9,200 bases of DNA from Methanosaeta sp. UBA80 (GTDB lineage Archaea > Halobacteriota > Methanosarcinia > Methanotrichales > Methanotrichaceae). The notes beneath the pieces are model-generated. The model was not told the DNA's origin. It ran no database searches and saw only the letters and a program-made list of their open reading frames with translations. The stretch lies in NCBI GenBank assembly GCA_002505805.1, contig DAWB01000052.1, positions 11,077 through 20,276 of the forward strand, written 5' to 3'. Below, one piece after another: positions 1 to 6,091 of the stretch. Position 1 is the stretch's first letter. Each line of letters begins with the position of its first letter. Both the position numbers and the translations under genes were made by a program.

Positions 1-136
1 GATATCCCAGAAGGGCCAGCTCGGAGGTGACGGCAAGATCTGCCCCGGCGGCCTGGGCTAAAGCTGCGGCGATCTTGATGCTGTTGCCCCGAAGGTCTCC
101 CACAATGGGATTGAGCTGCAAGAGAGCTATCTTCAT
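1..136 (-). CDS. nadE: Glutamine-dependent NAD+ synthetase, N-terminal (amidase) fragment, cut by window edge
   Basis: Only the first 45 codons are inside the window; the gene continues past position 1. The visible protein starts MKIALLQLNPIVGDLRGN and reaches SELALLGY, which matches the start of the nitrilase-type glutaminase domain of two-domain NAD synthetases. In that family the domain frees ammonia from glutamine for the C-terminal synthetase, which converts deamido-NAD to NAD+ in the cytoplasm. Glu39 in the SELALLGY segment fits the catalytic glutamate of the Glu-Lys-Cys triad; the Lys and Cys lie outside the window. The start at 136 fits the family N-terminus exactly, although no good ribosome site precedes it. 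It lies 145 bases downstream of tspO on the same strand. A plain carbon-nitrogen hydrolase is the alternative, since the synthetase domain cannot be seen, but the QLNP.VGD signature favours NadE. Confidence 0.82.
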   Translation of the reverse strand, partial: MKIALLQLNPIVGDLRGNSIKIAAALAQAAGADLAVTSELALLGY

Positions 137-192
137 ACAGATGATAGTGAGAAGATGCCAGGGTGGAATTAAGCTCTTTGGTGCCCGTAAGC

Positions 193-203
193 GCTTTAAA
201 AGC
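193..203 (-). promoter_or_regulatory. Possible TATA box for the NAD synthetase gene
   Basis: On the minus strand an AT-rich core GCTTTTAAAGC sits about 60 bases upstream of the nadE start codon at 136. An archaeal start site about 25 bases downstream would give a leader of roughly 35 bases. The match to a TATA box is by eye and no clear BRE is seen. Confidence 0.3.
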
Positions 204-242
204 AAACGGCCAGCCGAGACCGACAGAGTGATTCATAGTGGA

Positions 243-263
243 TTTTTGGAAAAGGGAAAAGGA
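243..263 (-). terminator. Pyrimidine/T-rich tract after tspO, possible terminator
   Basis: Starting about 20 bases after the tspO stop, the minus strand reads as a run of T clusters (TTCCTTTTCCCTTTTCC, then a short A run). Archaeal transcription often ends at T-rich tracts without a strong hairpin. This tract would separate tspO from the downstream NAD synthetase, which has its own TATA-like box. No stem is visible, so this is a weak call. Confidence 0.3.
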
Positions 264-281
264 ATAGCCAAAGAAGATCCC

Positions 282-770
282 CTAGGGATTTAGCACTAAA
301 ATGCTGTAGTTTAGAAGTGCGGCGAAGCTGACCCAGGCCAGATAGGGAACCAGGAGGAGAGCGGCCTCTTTAGATAGAGGGTAGAAGCGGTATATGGTAA
401 GCAGTATCAGAATCCAGAGCAGGGCTATCACCACCAGTCCGGCCAGGGGTGAGCGCAGCCCGAAGAATGCGGCAGACCAGAGGATGTTGAAGGCAAACTG
501 GGCCACGAAGGCATAGGCTGCCCCCCGGAACTGGGGGAGGGTCAAGCCGGCCCGCCAGGCCAGAAAGAGCGATATGCCTATGAGGGTGAAGAGCAGGGTC
601 CAGACGGCCGGGATTACTCCATCGGGCGGGGTGAACCAGGGTTTGACCAGGGCGGGATACCAGCTGTAGACGGACATATTGGTGAAGATGGAGCCCAGCA
701 GGCCAGCTCCCTGGCAGGCGACTATGCACAGAACAAGCCTGACAATCTCATTTCTGCTCAATCCATTCAT
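282..770 (-). CDS. tspO: TspO/MBR family membrane protein (tryptophan-rich sensory protein)
   Basis: This 162-aa protein has the full TspO/MBR pattern. Five hydrophobic segments lie near residues 9-31, 50-71, 84-104, 108-128 and 134-158. Family motifs are WYPALVKPWFTPP at 37-49, P54/W57 at the start of helix 2, QFAFNILWS at 91-99, and PYLAWVSFAALLN at 142-154. The length is normal. Family members sit in the membrane and bind tetrapyrroles such as protoporphyrin IX and heme, and some hydrophobic ligands; proposed roles are tetrapyrrole degradation, transport and stress sensing. The role in a methanogen is unknown, though these organisms carry many tetrapyrroles (cobalamin, F430). The ATG start is preceded by GGGGTG about 10 bases upstream. 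The gene lies 64 bases downstream of the unknown 130-aa gene on the same strand, so co-transcription is possible. Confidence 0.93.
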   Translation of the reverse strand: MNGLSRNEIVRLVLCIVACQGAGLLGSIFTNMSVYSWYPALVKPWFTPPDGVIPAVWTLLFTLIGISLFLAWRAGLTLPQFRGAAYAFVAQFAFNILWSAAFFGLRSPLAGLVVIALLWILILLTIYRFYPLSKEAALLLVPYLAWVSFAALLNYSILVLNP

Positions 771-834
771 GCTATTTGCACCCCACTTTCGCTTAAGCCA
801 ATAGAGTCAGATTTCTTCGGCTTTATCATATTGA

Positions 835-1227
835 TCACCGGCTCACCGCCTGCTCCAGGGTCACATTCTCCCCCGGACCCCGGCGCATGACCACGCTCTG
901 CCATCGGAGCAGATATCTTGCCAGCTCAGAGAAAAAGCTCTCCAGCCAGGCTCTCCTCTCTCCATCGCTCCAGGCCTGCGCAGAGCCGTCCAGTTCCCCG
1001 GCCCGGGCGAGAGCCATAGCCTGCAGATCGGCTAAGGGCAGAATCATCTGCACCACCATCCCCTCTCCCTCTTCATCGTAGGCCACAATCAGTTCAAAGT
1101 TGCCCACATGAAGGATCTGATTGGGAGCAATCCTTCCCGCCCGGGCTTTTAGTGCAGCATAGGAGAGGGCCTGGAATACCTCCTCTTGAGATACCTTCGC
1201 TGCCGCCTTGCCTGCCAGATCCTTCAT
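835..1227 (-). CDS. Conserved-looking protein of unknown function, 130 aa
   Basis: I do not recognise this protein. The start is set at the ATG at 1227 because GGGGAG lies seven bases upstream and a TATA box lies about 46 bases upstream; longer readings to 1323 would run through that promoter and begin with unlikely residues. The 130-aa product is soluble with no signal peptide or membrane segment. It appears to have an N-terminal helix (about 12-30), a beta-rich middle (NFELIVAYDEEGEGMVVQMILPL, roughly 43-66, split by an acidic turn), and a helical C-terminal half containing RRAWLESFFSELARYLLRW. No cysteines and no metal or nucleotide motifs are seen. It is the first gene of a leftward group with tspO and nadE. 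It could be a small regulatory or binding protein, but nothing in the sequence decides this. Confidence 0.75.
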   Translation of the reverse strand: MKDLAGKAAAKVSQEEVFQALSYAALKARAGRIAPNQILHVGNFELIVAYDEEGEGMVVQMILPLADLQAMALARAGELDGSAQAWSDGERRAWLESFFSELARYLLRWQSVVMRRGPGENVTLEQAVSR

Positions 1228-1272
1228 CGTCAATCTCCCCGGCCCCGACCTGAGCCTATGGAATTGCGACCC

Positions 1273-1280
1273 AATATAAA
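1273..1280. promoter_or_regulatory. TATA-like box AATATAAA in a divergent gene spacer
   Basis: The plus strand reads CCAATATAAATAG; the minus strand reads CTATTTATATTGG, also a fair archaeal TATA box. Read leftward it would place a start site near 1250, about 23 bases before the ATG at 1227 and just before its GGGGAG ribosome site. Read rightward it would place a start near 1303, about 40 bases before the small ORF at 1344. The leftward reading is the stronger. The same octamer recurs at 7726-7733 in front of another leftward gene. No strong BRE is seen on either side. Confidence 0.5.
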
Positions 1281-1343
1281 TAGAGCGGAGGTAGTAGATA
1301 AAAGTGTAGGGAGTGGGAGACAACAGACTGATTGGTGGGAAAT

Positions 1344-1481
1344 ATGAGCTGCTTTGATGATCTTATGCAATTTAGAGATGAGGTGGATCGGGTGGAGAAG
1401 AATATCCAGAAGAGAGGCAGGCCTGAAGAGCTAAAGGACCTGCGCCGCCGGGACAATGGGGTGGAAGAGCATCTCCCATAA
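1344..1481 (+). CDS. Small charged hypothetical protein, 45 aa
   Basis: This short reading frame lies in the gap between the leftward unknown gene and flavodoxin. It begins MSCFDDLMQFRDEVDRVEKN and ends RRRDNGVEEHLP before a TAA. A ribosome site, GGTGG, lies five bases before the ATG, and a TATA-like box lies about 65 bases upstream. The product is rich in Asp, Glu, Arg and Lys, with a likely amphipathic helix over residues 5-37 that could form a short coiled coil, and one cysteine (Cys3). No known domain is recognised. Codons are GC-rich at third positions in much of the frame (GTG, GAG, AAG, CTG, CGG), like neighbouring genes. It could be a real small protein, or a chance frame opposite nothing; the ribosome site and composition favour a gene, but no homolog can be named. 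Confidence 0.5.
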   Translation: MSCFDDLMQFRDEVDRVEKNIQKRGRPEELKDLRRRDNGVEEHLP

Positions 1482-1526
1482 ATGCCCGCTGCTATTTTAG
1501 GAGATCTTTTCATAAGCATTAACTAA

Positions 1527-1536
1527 TTATAATATA
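1527..1536 (+). promoter_or_regulatory. TATA-like box for flavodoxin
   Basis: TTATAATATA stands in an AT-rich patch about 30 bases before the flavodoxin ATG at 1565, preceded by AACTAA that could serve as a BRE. A start site about 25 bases downstream would leave a very short leader carrying the AGGG at 1554-1557. This spacing suggests flavodoxin has its own promoter apart from the small ORF upstream. Confidence 0.5.
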
Positions 1537-1564
1537 GAGCCTGACTCGTCTCCAGGGATTAAAG

Positions 1565-1999
1565 ATGCCGAAAATAGCCATAATCTACGCCAGCGGCTCG
1601 GGAAAGACAAAGAAGATGGCAGAGGCCATTGCCGGTGGAGCCAAGAGCGTGCCAGAGGTGGAGGTATTGCTGAAAAATGCCGTCCAGGCCAAGGCTGATG
1701 AGGTCATAGATGCCGGTGCCCTCATTCTGGGCGGCTCAACCTACAACAGCAAGCTGATCCGGGCCATGGAGCCGTTTCTGGACCGGCTGGATGGACTTGA
1801 CCTGAAGGGAAAAACCGGTGCTGCCTTCGGATCATATGGATGGAGCGGAGAAGGAGTTCCTATCCTAATAGAGCGAATGAAATCCTGGGGCATGTCTGTG
1901 ATTGAGCCGGGGACAACGGCGGTTCAGATGCCCAGCAAAGAGGTCCTGGACAGATGCTTTGAGCTGGGAAAAAGCATGGCAGGCGATCTGAAAACATAG
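1565..1999 (+). CDS. Flavodoxin-like FMN protein, stand-alone
   Basis: This 144-aa protein has the flavodoxin fold and should bind FMN as a cytoplasmic one- or two-electron carrier. The FMN phosphate loop is at 8-16 (YASGSGKTK, of the T/S-x-x-G-x-T type), followed by MAEAIAGG. A second FMN loop is GGSTYNSKLIRAMEPFLDRL at 56-75. A third is FGSYGWSGEGV at 88-98. These sequences are closest in style to the C-terminal flavodoxin domain of flavodiiron (FprA-type) proteins, but here there is no beta-lactamase-like diiron domain and the protein is complete as a single domain of normal length. Its partner is not evident; methanogens use such proteins in low-potential electron transfer and oxygen defence. 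An AGGG ribosome site lies seven bases before the ATG. The 168-base gap after the gene contains a hairpin and T-run that may end its transcript. Confidence 0.9.
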   Translation: MPKIAIIYASGSGKTKKMAEAIAGGAKSVPEVEVLLKNAVQAKADEVIDAGALILGGSTYNSKLIRAMEPFLDRLDGLDLKGKTGAAFGSYGWSGEGVPILIERMKSWGMSVIEPGTTAVQMPSKEVLDRCFELGKSMAGDLKT

Positions 2000-2043
2000 A
2001 ATAGGCCGATCTAAGAAGAGTCCAAGCCACTCAGATCTGCCCT

Positions 2044-2081
2044 CAAGCACCGAATCCAATTCGATTTTTCCGGCGTGCTTG
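2044..2081 (+). terminator. Nested inverted repeat with T-run after flavodoxin
   Basis: An outer 7-base inverted repeat (CAAGCAC at 2044-2050, GTGCTTG at 2075-2081) encloses a perfect small hairpin (CGAAT at 2051-2055, ATTCG at 2059-2063, three-base loop) followed directly by ATTTTTCC. The inner hairpin plus T-run looks like a terminator for flavodoxin, 52 bases after its stop. The outer pair is more than a terminator needs and might be a protein-binding or RNA structure. Confidence 0.4.
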
Positions 2082-2167
2082 GTCGGGCAAGATAGATAAA
2101 GGAGGATGGCATCGAAAAACTGGTCTCCTAGCTGAAGAGATGGATAGGAAGACAGAAGGCAGATTCA

Positions 2168-3340
2168 ATGGAGTATGTTCTTTTCCCCCGGTCCGAGATC
2201 CATCGCAGGATAGAGGCGCTGCAGTCCCAGATGGGAGAGATGGATGGAGCATTGCTGTTTCATGCCGTGGACATGTGCTACTTTTCCGGCACAGCTCAGG
2301 ATGGGCTGGTCTATGTTCCCAGAGACGGCGAGCCGGTGGTGATGATTAAGAGAAGCCTGGAGAGAGCGGCGGAGGAGTCGCCATTGGAGGTCCGGCCGCT
2401 CAGGAATATGAGAAATCTCAAGTCGGATCTGGGCATACCAAAGGGAGCCGTCATGGGATTGGAGATGGATGTCCTTCCCTGCAGCTTTTATTTTAAGATC
2501 GACAAGGCTCTGGACAATGCCCGGTTTATGGATGTGGCGGAGAGGATCAAGCACATACGCTCGGTGAAATCCGATTTCGAGCTGGGGCTGATCAAAGAGT
2601 CCGCCCGGATACTGGAGGCCGGATTTTCCAGCGTTCCCGACTTCCTAAAGGAGGGGATGAAGGAAGTGGACCTTATCAGCCGGCTGGAGATGGTCATGCG
2701 ATCTATGGGACATCAGGGATCGCTACGCTTCCGGCGCTTCAACAGCATCGTCCCTCTGGGCCATGTCATGTCCGGGCCTGCCGCAGCCTGTCCCAGCTTT
2801 CTGGCCTCGCCTACCGGGGGTAAAGGCACATCCCTGATCTTTCCCCAGGGAGCGGGCTATTCCAGGATCAAGAGAAATGAGCCGGTGTTTGTGGACATGG
2901 TGGGTATCTACAACGGCTATATCGCCGATGCTACCAGGATCTTCTCTTTAGGCCGAATCGAGCCGGAGCTGGAGGAAGCCTATCAGGCCGCCTGTCAGAT
3001 CGAAGAGGATCTGGCCCGGCAGATGTCGGCGGGAAAGACGGGCCGGGAGCTCTTCCTTCTCAGCGAGGCGGCAGGAGCCGACCTCGGCTATCAGGACTAT
3101 CTGGGCGGCCCGCCGGGAGGCAAATGCGGCTTTGTGGGCCATGGAGTGGGGCTGGAGCTGGATGAGTATCCGGTGATAGGGCCCCTGGACCATGAGCTGC
3201 AGAGCAATATGACCATCGCCATTGAGCCCAAGATCATCTATCCGGACAAGGGGGTGCTGGGAATTGAGGATACCTTCCTCACCTCCAGCGGGGCGGCGGA
3301 GAGCCTGACCCATATGCCCCGGGAGATCTGGCAGGTCTAG
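2168..3340 (+). CDS. M24-family metallopeptidase (Xaa-Pro aminopeptidase/dipeptidase type)
   Basis: The protein is 390 aa, a usual length for two-domain Xaa-Pro peptidases. Residues 1-125 form the creatinase/prolidase N-terminal domain; about 130-385 form the pita-bread catalytic domain. All five metal ligands are visible: Asp243 (FVDMVG), Asp254 (YIADATR), His325 (VGHGVGLEL), Glu353 (IAIEPK) and Glu367 (GIEDT). The family reaction is release of an N-terminal residue before proline using two Mn2+ or Co2+ ions, in the cytoplasm. The position that is His in many Xaa-Pro peptidases (HGxG...HExP) is Asp332 here (LELDEYP), as in some archaeal and bacterial relatives, so the exact substrate is uncertain. 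No signal peptide. The ATG at 2168 has only a weak AAGG ribosome site; no better in-frame start is seen. It is 102 bases ahead of the HAD gene. Confidence 0.9.
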   Translation: MEYVLFPRSEIHRRIEALQSQMGEMDGALLFHAVDMCYFSGTAQDGLVYVPRDGEPVVMIKRSLERAAEESPLEVRPLRNMRNLKSDLGIPKGAVMGLEMDVLPCSFYFKIDKALDNARFMDVAERIKHIRSVKSDFELGLIKESARILEAGFSSVPDFLKEGMKEVDLISRLEMVMRSMGHQGSLRFRRFNSIVPLGHVMSGPAAACPSFLASPTGGKGTSLIFPQGAGYSRIKRNEPVFVDMVGIYNGYIADATRIFSLGRIEPELEEAYQAACQIEEDLARQMSAGKTGRELFLLSEAAGADLGYQDYLGGPPGGKCGFVGHGVGLELDEYPVIGPLDHELQSNMTIAIEPKIIYPDKGVLGIEDTFLTSSGAAESLTHMPREIWQV

Positions 3341-3390
3341 GATCCTGGCCGTTGGCCAAGAGGACTTGCTCTGCCCTCATTTCCAGCCCC

Positions 3391-3405
3391 AAAAGAGATA
3401 ATAAG
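3391..3405 (+). promoter_or_regulatory. Possible TATA box for the HAD-pyrF pair
   Basis: An AT-rich patch, AAAAGAGATAATAAG, lies about 45 bases before the HAD start codon. A transcript starting about 25 bases later would carry the AAAGGAGAT ribosome site at 3431-3439. The TATA match is loose. Confidence 0.3.
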
Positions 3406-3442
3406 CTGAAAGCAGGAGTAACCGGTCTATAAAGGAGATCAG

Positions 3443-4081
3443 ATGATTCGCATCATATCCCTGGACATGGACGGCACACTGATGAAATCCAGATTTGTGG
3501 ACAGGGTCTGGATGGAGGGGATTCCATCCCTCTACGCCGAGAAAGCCGGCCTGGATTTTGCGGCGGCAAAAGAGTATGTCATAAGCGAGTATGCCCGGGT
3601 GGGCAGCGACCGGATGGAGTGGTACGACCTCCTATACTGGATCGACAAGTTCGGCCTCAAGATCGGCAAAGATGAGCTCTTGCAGATGTACGAGGATGAT
3701 ATCGAGGCCTACCCCGAGGTGCCCGAGGTTTTGGATCAGCTCTCGGAGAGATACGATCTGGTGGTGACATCCAATGCCGCCAGGGAGTTCATAGAGATCG
3801 AGCTGGATGGCCTCTCTGAATATTTCCGGGAGATCTTCTCCGCCACATCGGACTTCCGAGAGGTCAAGAAGTCGCCTCTGGTCTACGGGGCCATCTGCGC
3901 TCAGATGAATGCCAGGCCCTTTGAGGTGCTGCACATTGGGGATCACTACCACTACGACTACGAATCACCGCTCCAGGCGGGCCTCGATGCCTTATTCCTG
4001 GACCGTAAGGGCGAGCGCTCCGGGCCGGAGGTTGTGGGCGACCTCCGGGAGGCGGCGGAGCTGATCGAAAGCTGCATCTGA
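3443..4081 (+). CDS. HAD-superfamily hydrolase (phosphatase-like)
   Basis: The 212-aa protein has all four HAD motifs. Motif I is SLDMDGTL, with nucleophile Asp8 and acid/base Asp10. Motif II is VVTSNA with Thr109/Ser110. Motif III is the lysine pair 142-143 before SPLVYGAI. Motif IV is IGDHYHYDYESPLQAG with Asp167 and Asp172. Residues about 15-90 are helical and would form a C1-type cap, placing it with subfamily I phosphatases and dehalogenases. It probably removes phosphate from a small metabolite in the cytoplasm with Mg2+. The substrate cannot be read from sequence. A strong AAAGGAG ribosome site lies five to eleven bases upstream. pyrF follows after 40 bases on the same strand with its own strong ribosome site, so the two are likely an operon; a link to nucleotide metabolism is an inference only. 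Confidence 0.9.
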   Translation: MIRIISLDMDGTLMKSRFVDRVWMEGIPSLYAEKAGLDFAAAKEYVISEYARVGSDRMEWYDLLYWIDKFGLKIGKDELLQMYEDDIEAYPEVPEVLDQLSERYDLVVTSNAAREFIEIELDGLSEYFREIFSATSDFREVKKSPLVYGAICAQMNARPFEVLHIGDHYHYDYESPLQAGLDALFLDRKGERSGPEVVGDLREAAELIESCI

Positions 4082-4104
4082 TTCTATAGCTGCTCCGGCG
4101 ATTT

Positions 4105-4111
4105 GAGGAGG
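4105..4111 (+). promoter_or_regulatory. Strong ribosome site setting the pyrF start
   Basis: GAGGAGG lies ten bases before the ATG at 4122. A nearer ATG at 4112 directly abuts it, runs into TAG after one codon, and so is excluded. This fixes the start of OMP decarboxylase. Confidence 0.6.
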
Positions 4112-4121
4112 ATGAATTAGG

Positions 4122-4760
4122 ATGAAAAGAGAGACTAGGCTGATACTGGCACTGGATGTCACCTCCGGGGAGCGTGCCCTTTCCCTGGTTGGAAGGCTCT
4201 GCCCCTATTTTGATGCCATCAAGATCGGCTACCCCCTGATCCTCGCCGCAGGCTTAGGCGTGGTTAAGGGGATCGCCAGCATCGCCCCGGTAATCGCCGA
4301 CCTCAAGGTGGCGGACATCCCCAACACCAACCGCCTCATCTGCCAGGCAGCCTTCCAGGCCGGGGCCAGCGGGGTCATCGCCCAGGCCTTTCCGGGAAAA
4401 GACTCCCTTCTGGCCTGTACCGAGGTCGCCGCGGAGAACGGGGCGGATCTCTATGTGGTCACAGAGATGAGCCATCCTGGCGCGGAGATGTTCATGGCCC
4501 CCCAGGCGGAGAGAATGGCCCGGCTGGCTGCAGAGGTCGGAGCAGCGGGAGTGGTGGCGCCGGCCACCCGTCCTGAGAGGATCAGGCTGATCCGCTCCAT
4601 CATCGGAGAGAGGACCATCATCTCCCCCGGCGTGGGAGCCCAGGGGGGGTCGGCGGGGGCGGCACTGGAAGCAGGCGCGGACTATATTATAGTGGGCCGG
4701 TCGATTTACGGGGCGGAGGATCCGGAAGCGGCTGCTAAAAGGCTTCTATTCTCACTCTGA
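4122..4760 (+). CDS. pyrF: Orotidine 5'-phosphate decarboxylase
   Basis: The enzyme makes UMP from OMP, the last step of pyrimidine synthesis, without a cofactor. The 212-aa length is normal for the compact archaeal form. Key residues are visible: Asp12 (LALD), Lys34 (AIKIG), and the catalytic charge network Asp60-Lys62-Asp65 in DLKVADIPNTN, where Asp65 acts from the partner subunit in the dimer. The phosphate-binding part is SPGVGAQGG (168-176) with Arg193 in VGRSIYG. All are consistent with an active TIM-barrel dimer. The DxKxxDIP.TN pattern separates it from the related hexulose-phosphate synthases. It is the second gene after the HAD hydrolase. An AT-rich region with T-runs follows its stop and lies between it and the convergent ATPase. 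Confidence 0.97.
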   Translation: MKRETRLILALDVTSGERALSLVGRLCPYFDAIKIGYPLILAAGLGVVKGIASIAPVIADLKVADIPNTNRLICQAAFQAGASGVIAQAFPGKDSLLACTEVAAENGADLYVVTEMSHPGAEMFMAPQAERMARLAAEVGAAGVVAPATRPERIRLIRSIIGERTIISPGVGAQGGSAGAALEAGADYIIVGRSIYGAEDPEAAAKRLLFSL

Positions 4761-4810
4761 TTTCCATGAAGTGGCTAATGCTCTGGAAAAGCCCACCAAG
4801 ATAAAGCAGA

Positions 4811-4848
4811 ATTTTTATTAACAATTTAGAGAGAGAGATTTTTAATAA
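4811..4848. terminator. T-rich bidirectional terminator between convergent genes
   Basis: The 109-base spacer between the pyrF stop and the ATPase stop holds two T5 runs on the plus strand (4812-4816 and about 4839-4843) joined by a GA repeat. TTATTAA (4815-4821) and TTAATAA (4842-4848) form an inverted repeat with a 20-base loop. The T-runs suit ending of pyrF transcription. Nearby, TCAACGTTGA (4852-4861) is a perfect 10-base palindrome of unknown use. Confidence 0.4.
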
Positions 4849-4869
4849 TGTTCAACGTTGATATCGTTC

Positions 4870-6060
4870 TCATGAATGTTGTTTTACCTTCATTTTGTGT
4901 TCAAGACCTTCCATAAAAATATATACTGGATAAATATCATTAACAAATTTATATGTTCCTCTATCGGCTTCTTGGTCGATCATAATAACACCGCGGTCCC
5001 TCATCGTTCTTAAGAAGTTGTCGAATACTGCCTTTTCTTCCTTGGTTAATTTTGCAACTATCTCGTTTTTCTTAAAACTAGTGGTAACACCAAGTTTCCT
5101 TAAGATCGATCTATATTTCTCGCTCCGAATAGCCCGATATACTAACGGATCTAGATACTTTTTGCCGATGCTTTCTGCGGCGGATATGACTCCTTTCCAC
5201 ACATCGTCATCTTTTACAATGCCGTCTTCATCAATCCAAAATATCGCGTCTCCAATTTCATGCATAATTGTTGGTAGTCCGCCAGAATAGTCTATCATTA
5301 TTTCCATAGCGGATTCTTGCACGGCAATATTTACTTTATTAAATGCTCTTAAAAAGAAATCCTTTACTTCCTTTTCTTGCAGCTTTTCGATTTCGACAAC
5401 CCGAAAAACCCTCATCAGAGATGGTTGATTTCTACTCAAATTATCTCTGAATTCTGGAAGCCCAATTAGCATGATGCTTATCGGAAAATAATCGAAATGT
5501 GTGGCTACTTTATCTACAAAGCTCTTATACCAATTAGCGAATTCCGGTGTCCTGGATATTGCATCAATATCATCTAAGACTATGAATAAACCTTTTTTTT
5601 CTGTTTTTATTTTCTCGGCGATATTTACGAGAGCCTCGGGAAAGTTATTCACCAATTCTCGCGTATCTTCTGCTGTGGGGTGGAAGCTTACAGCTACGCC
5701 AAACAAATCAATTTGTTGTATTTTATTCTCAAAGTAACCGGAGATTTTCCCATACCAGGATTGGGTATTTGATACTTTGAGCAATTCTTCAAAAACGCGG
5801 CGAACCATCTCATCTAAACTTGTGACCTGCCCAAGGAAAACGTGCACTGAAAGCAATCGTTCTTTGCATGCCATATTGCATACGAATTTCGCAAAAGAAC
5901 TCTTGCCGATACCCCTCTCACCCGCAAGGAATATGTTTTCTTGCTTGCCTGTTCTAGCCTGCTTTACGTTTCTCAATATTTCTTCTAACTGGTTAGTTCT
6001 TCCAACAAAAAGTTCTACTGGCACGGGATTTCCGGGGGTGAATGGACTTCGGTCCTTCAT
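4870..6060 (-). CDS. Orphan AAA+ ATPase of Orc1/Cdc6-like (AAA_16) type, AT-rich
   Basis: The 396-aa protein begins with FTPGNPVPVELFVGR (7-21), the usual lead-in of archaeal AAA_16/Orc-like ATPases. Walker A is GERGIGKSS at 47-55 (Lys53) and Walker B is LFIVLDDID at 158-166. A sensor-1 region lies near ISIMLIGLPE (194-203) and an arginine-rich SLMRVFR at 214-220 may give the arginine finger. GGLPTIMHEIGD (260-271) lies in the lid. Residues about 315-385 look like a winged-helix domain. It should bind and hydrolyse ATP, perhaps with DNA; the job is unknown. It is not a normal Orc1/Cdc6 by visible motifs. The gene is plainly AT-rich against GC-rich neighbours and has no partner, pointing to lateral gain. 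The ATG at 6060 has AAAGGATC directly before it, an unusually close ribosome site. Confidence 0.85.
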   Translation of the reverse strand: MKDRSPFTPGNPVPVELFVGRTNQLEEILRNVKQARTGKQENIFLAGERGIGKSSFAKFVCNMACKERLLSVHVFLGQVTSLDEMVRRVFEELLKVSNTQSWYGKISGYFENKIQQIDLFGVAVSFHPTAEDTRELVNNFPEALVNIAEKIKTEKKGLFIVLDDIDAISRTPEFANWYKSFVDKVATHFDYFPISIMLIGLPEFRDNLSRNQPSLMRVFRVVEIEKLQEKEVKDFFLRAFNKVNIAVQESAMEIMIDYSGGLPTIMHEIGDAIFWIDEDGIVKDDDVWKGVISAAESIGKKYLDPLVYRAIRSEKYRSILRKLGVTTSFKKNEIVAKLTKEEKAVFDNFLRTMRDRGVIMIDQEADRGTYKFVNDIYPVYIFMEGLEHKMKVKQHS

Positions 6061-6091
6061 GATCCTTTATTCGCTCTTTAGATATTTCATT

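Noticed and set aside
1228..1323. 32-residue N-terminal extension of the 130-aa unknown protein
   Set aside because: It runs through the TATA box and the GGGGAG ribosome site of the ATG at 1227, so the shorter start is preferred.
2106..2135. Nine-codon frame after AAAGGAGG in the flavodoxin-peptidase spacer
   Set aside because: The GGAGG directly abuts the ATG, leaving no spacing for initiation, and the frame is too short to support.
3346..3374. Small hairpins (TGGCC/GGCCA and AGAG/CTCT) after the peptidase gene
   Set aside because: Stems of four to five bases without a T-run are too weak to call a terminator.
4829..4838. GA repeat between pyrF and the ATPase as a repeat array
   Set aside because: Only about five dinucleotide units; too short to be a CRISPR or meaningful satellite and explained as part of the spacer.
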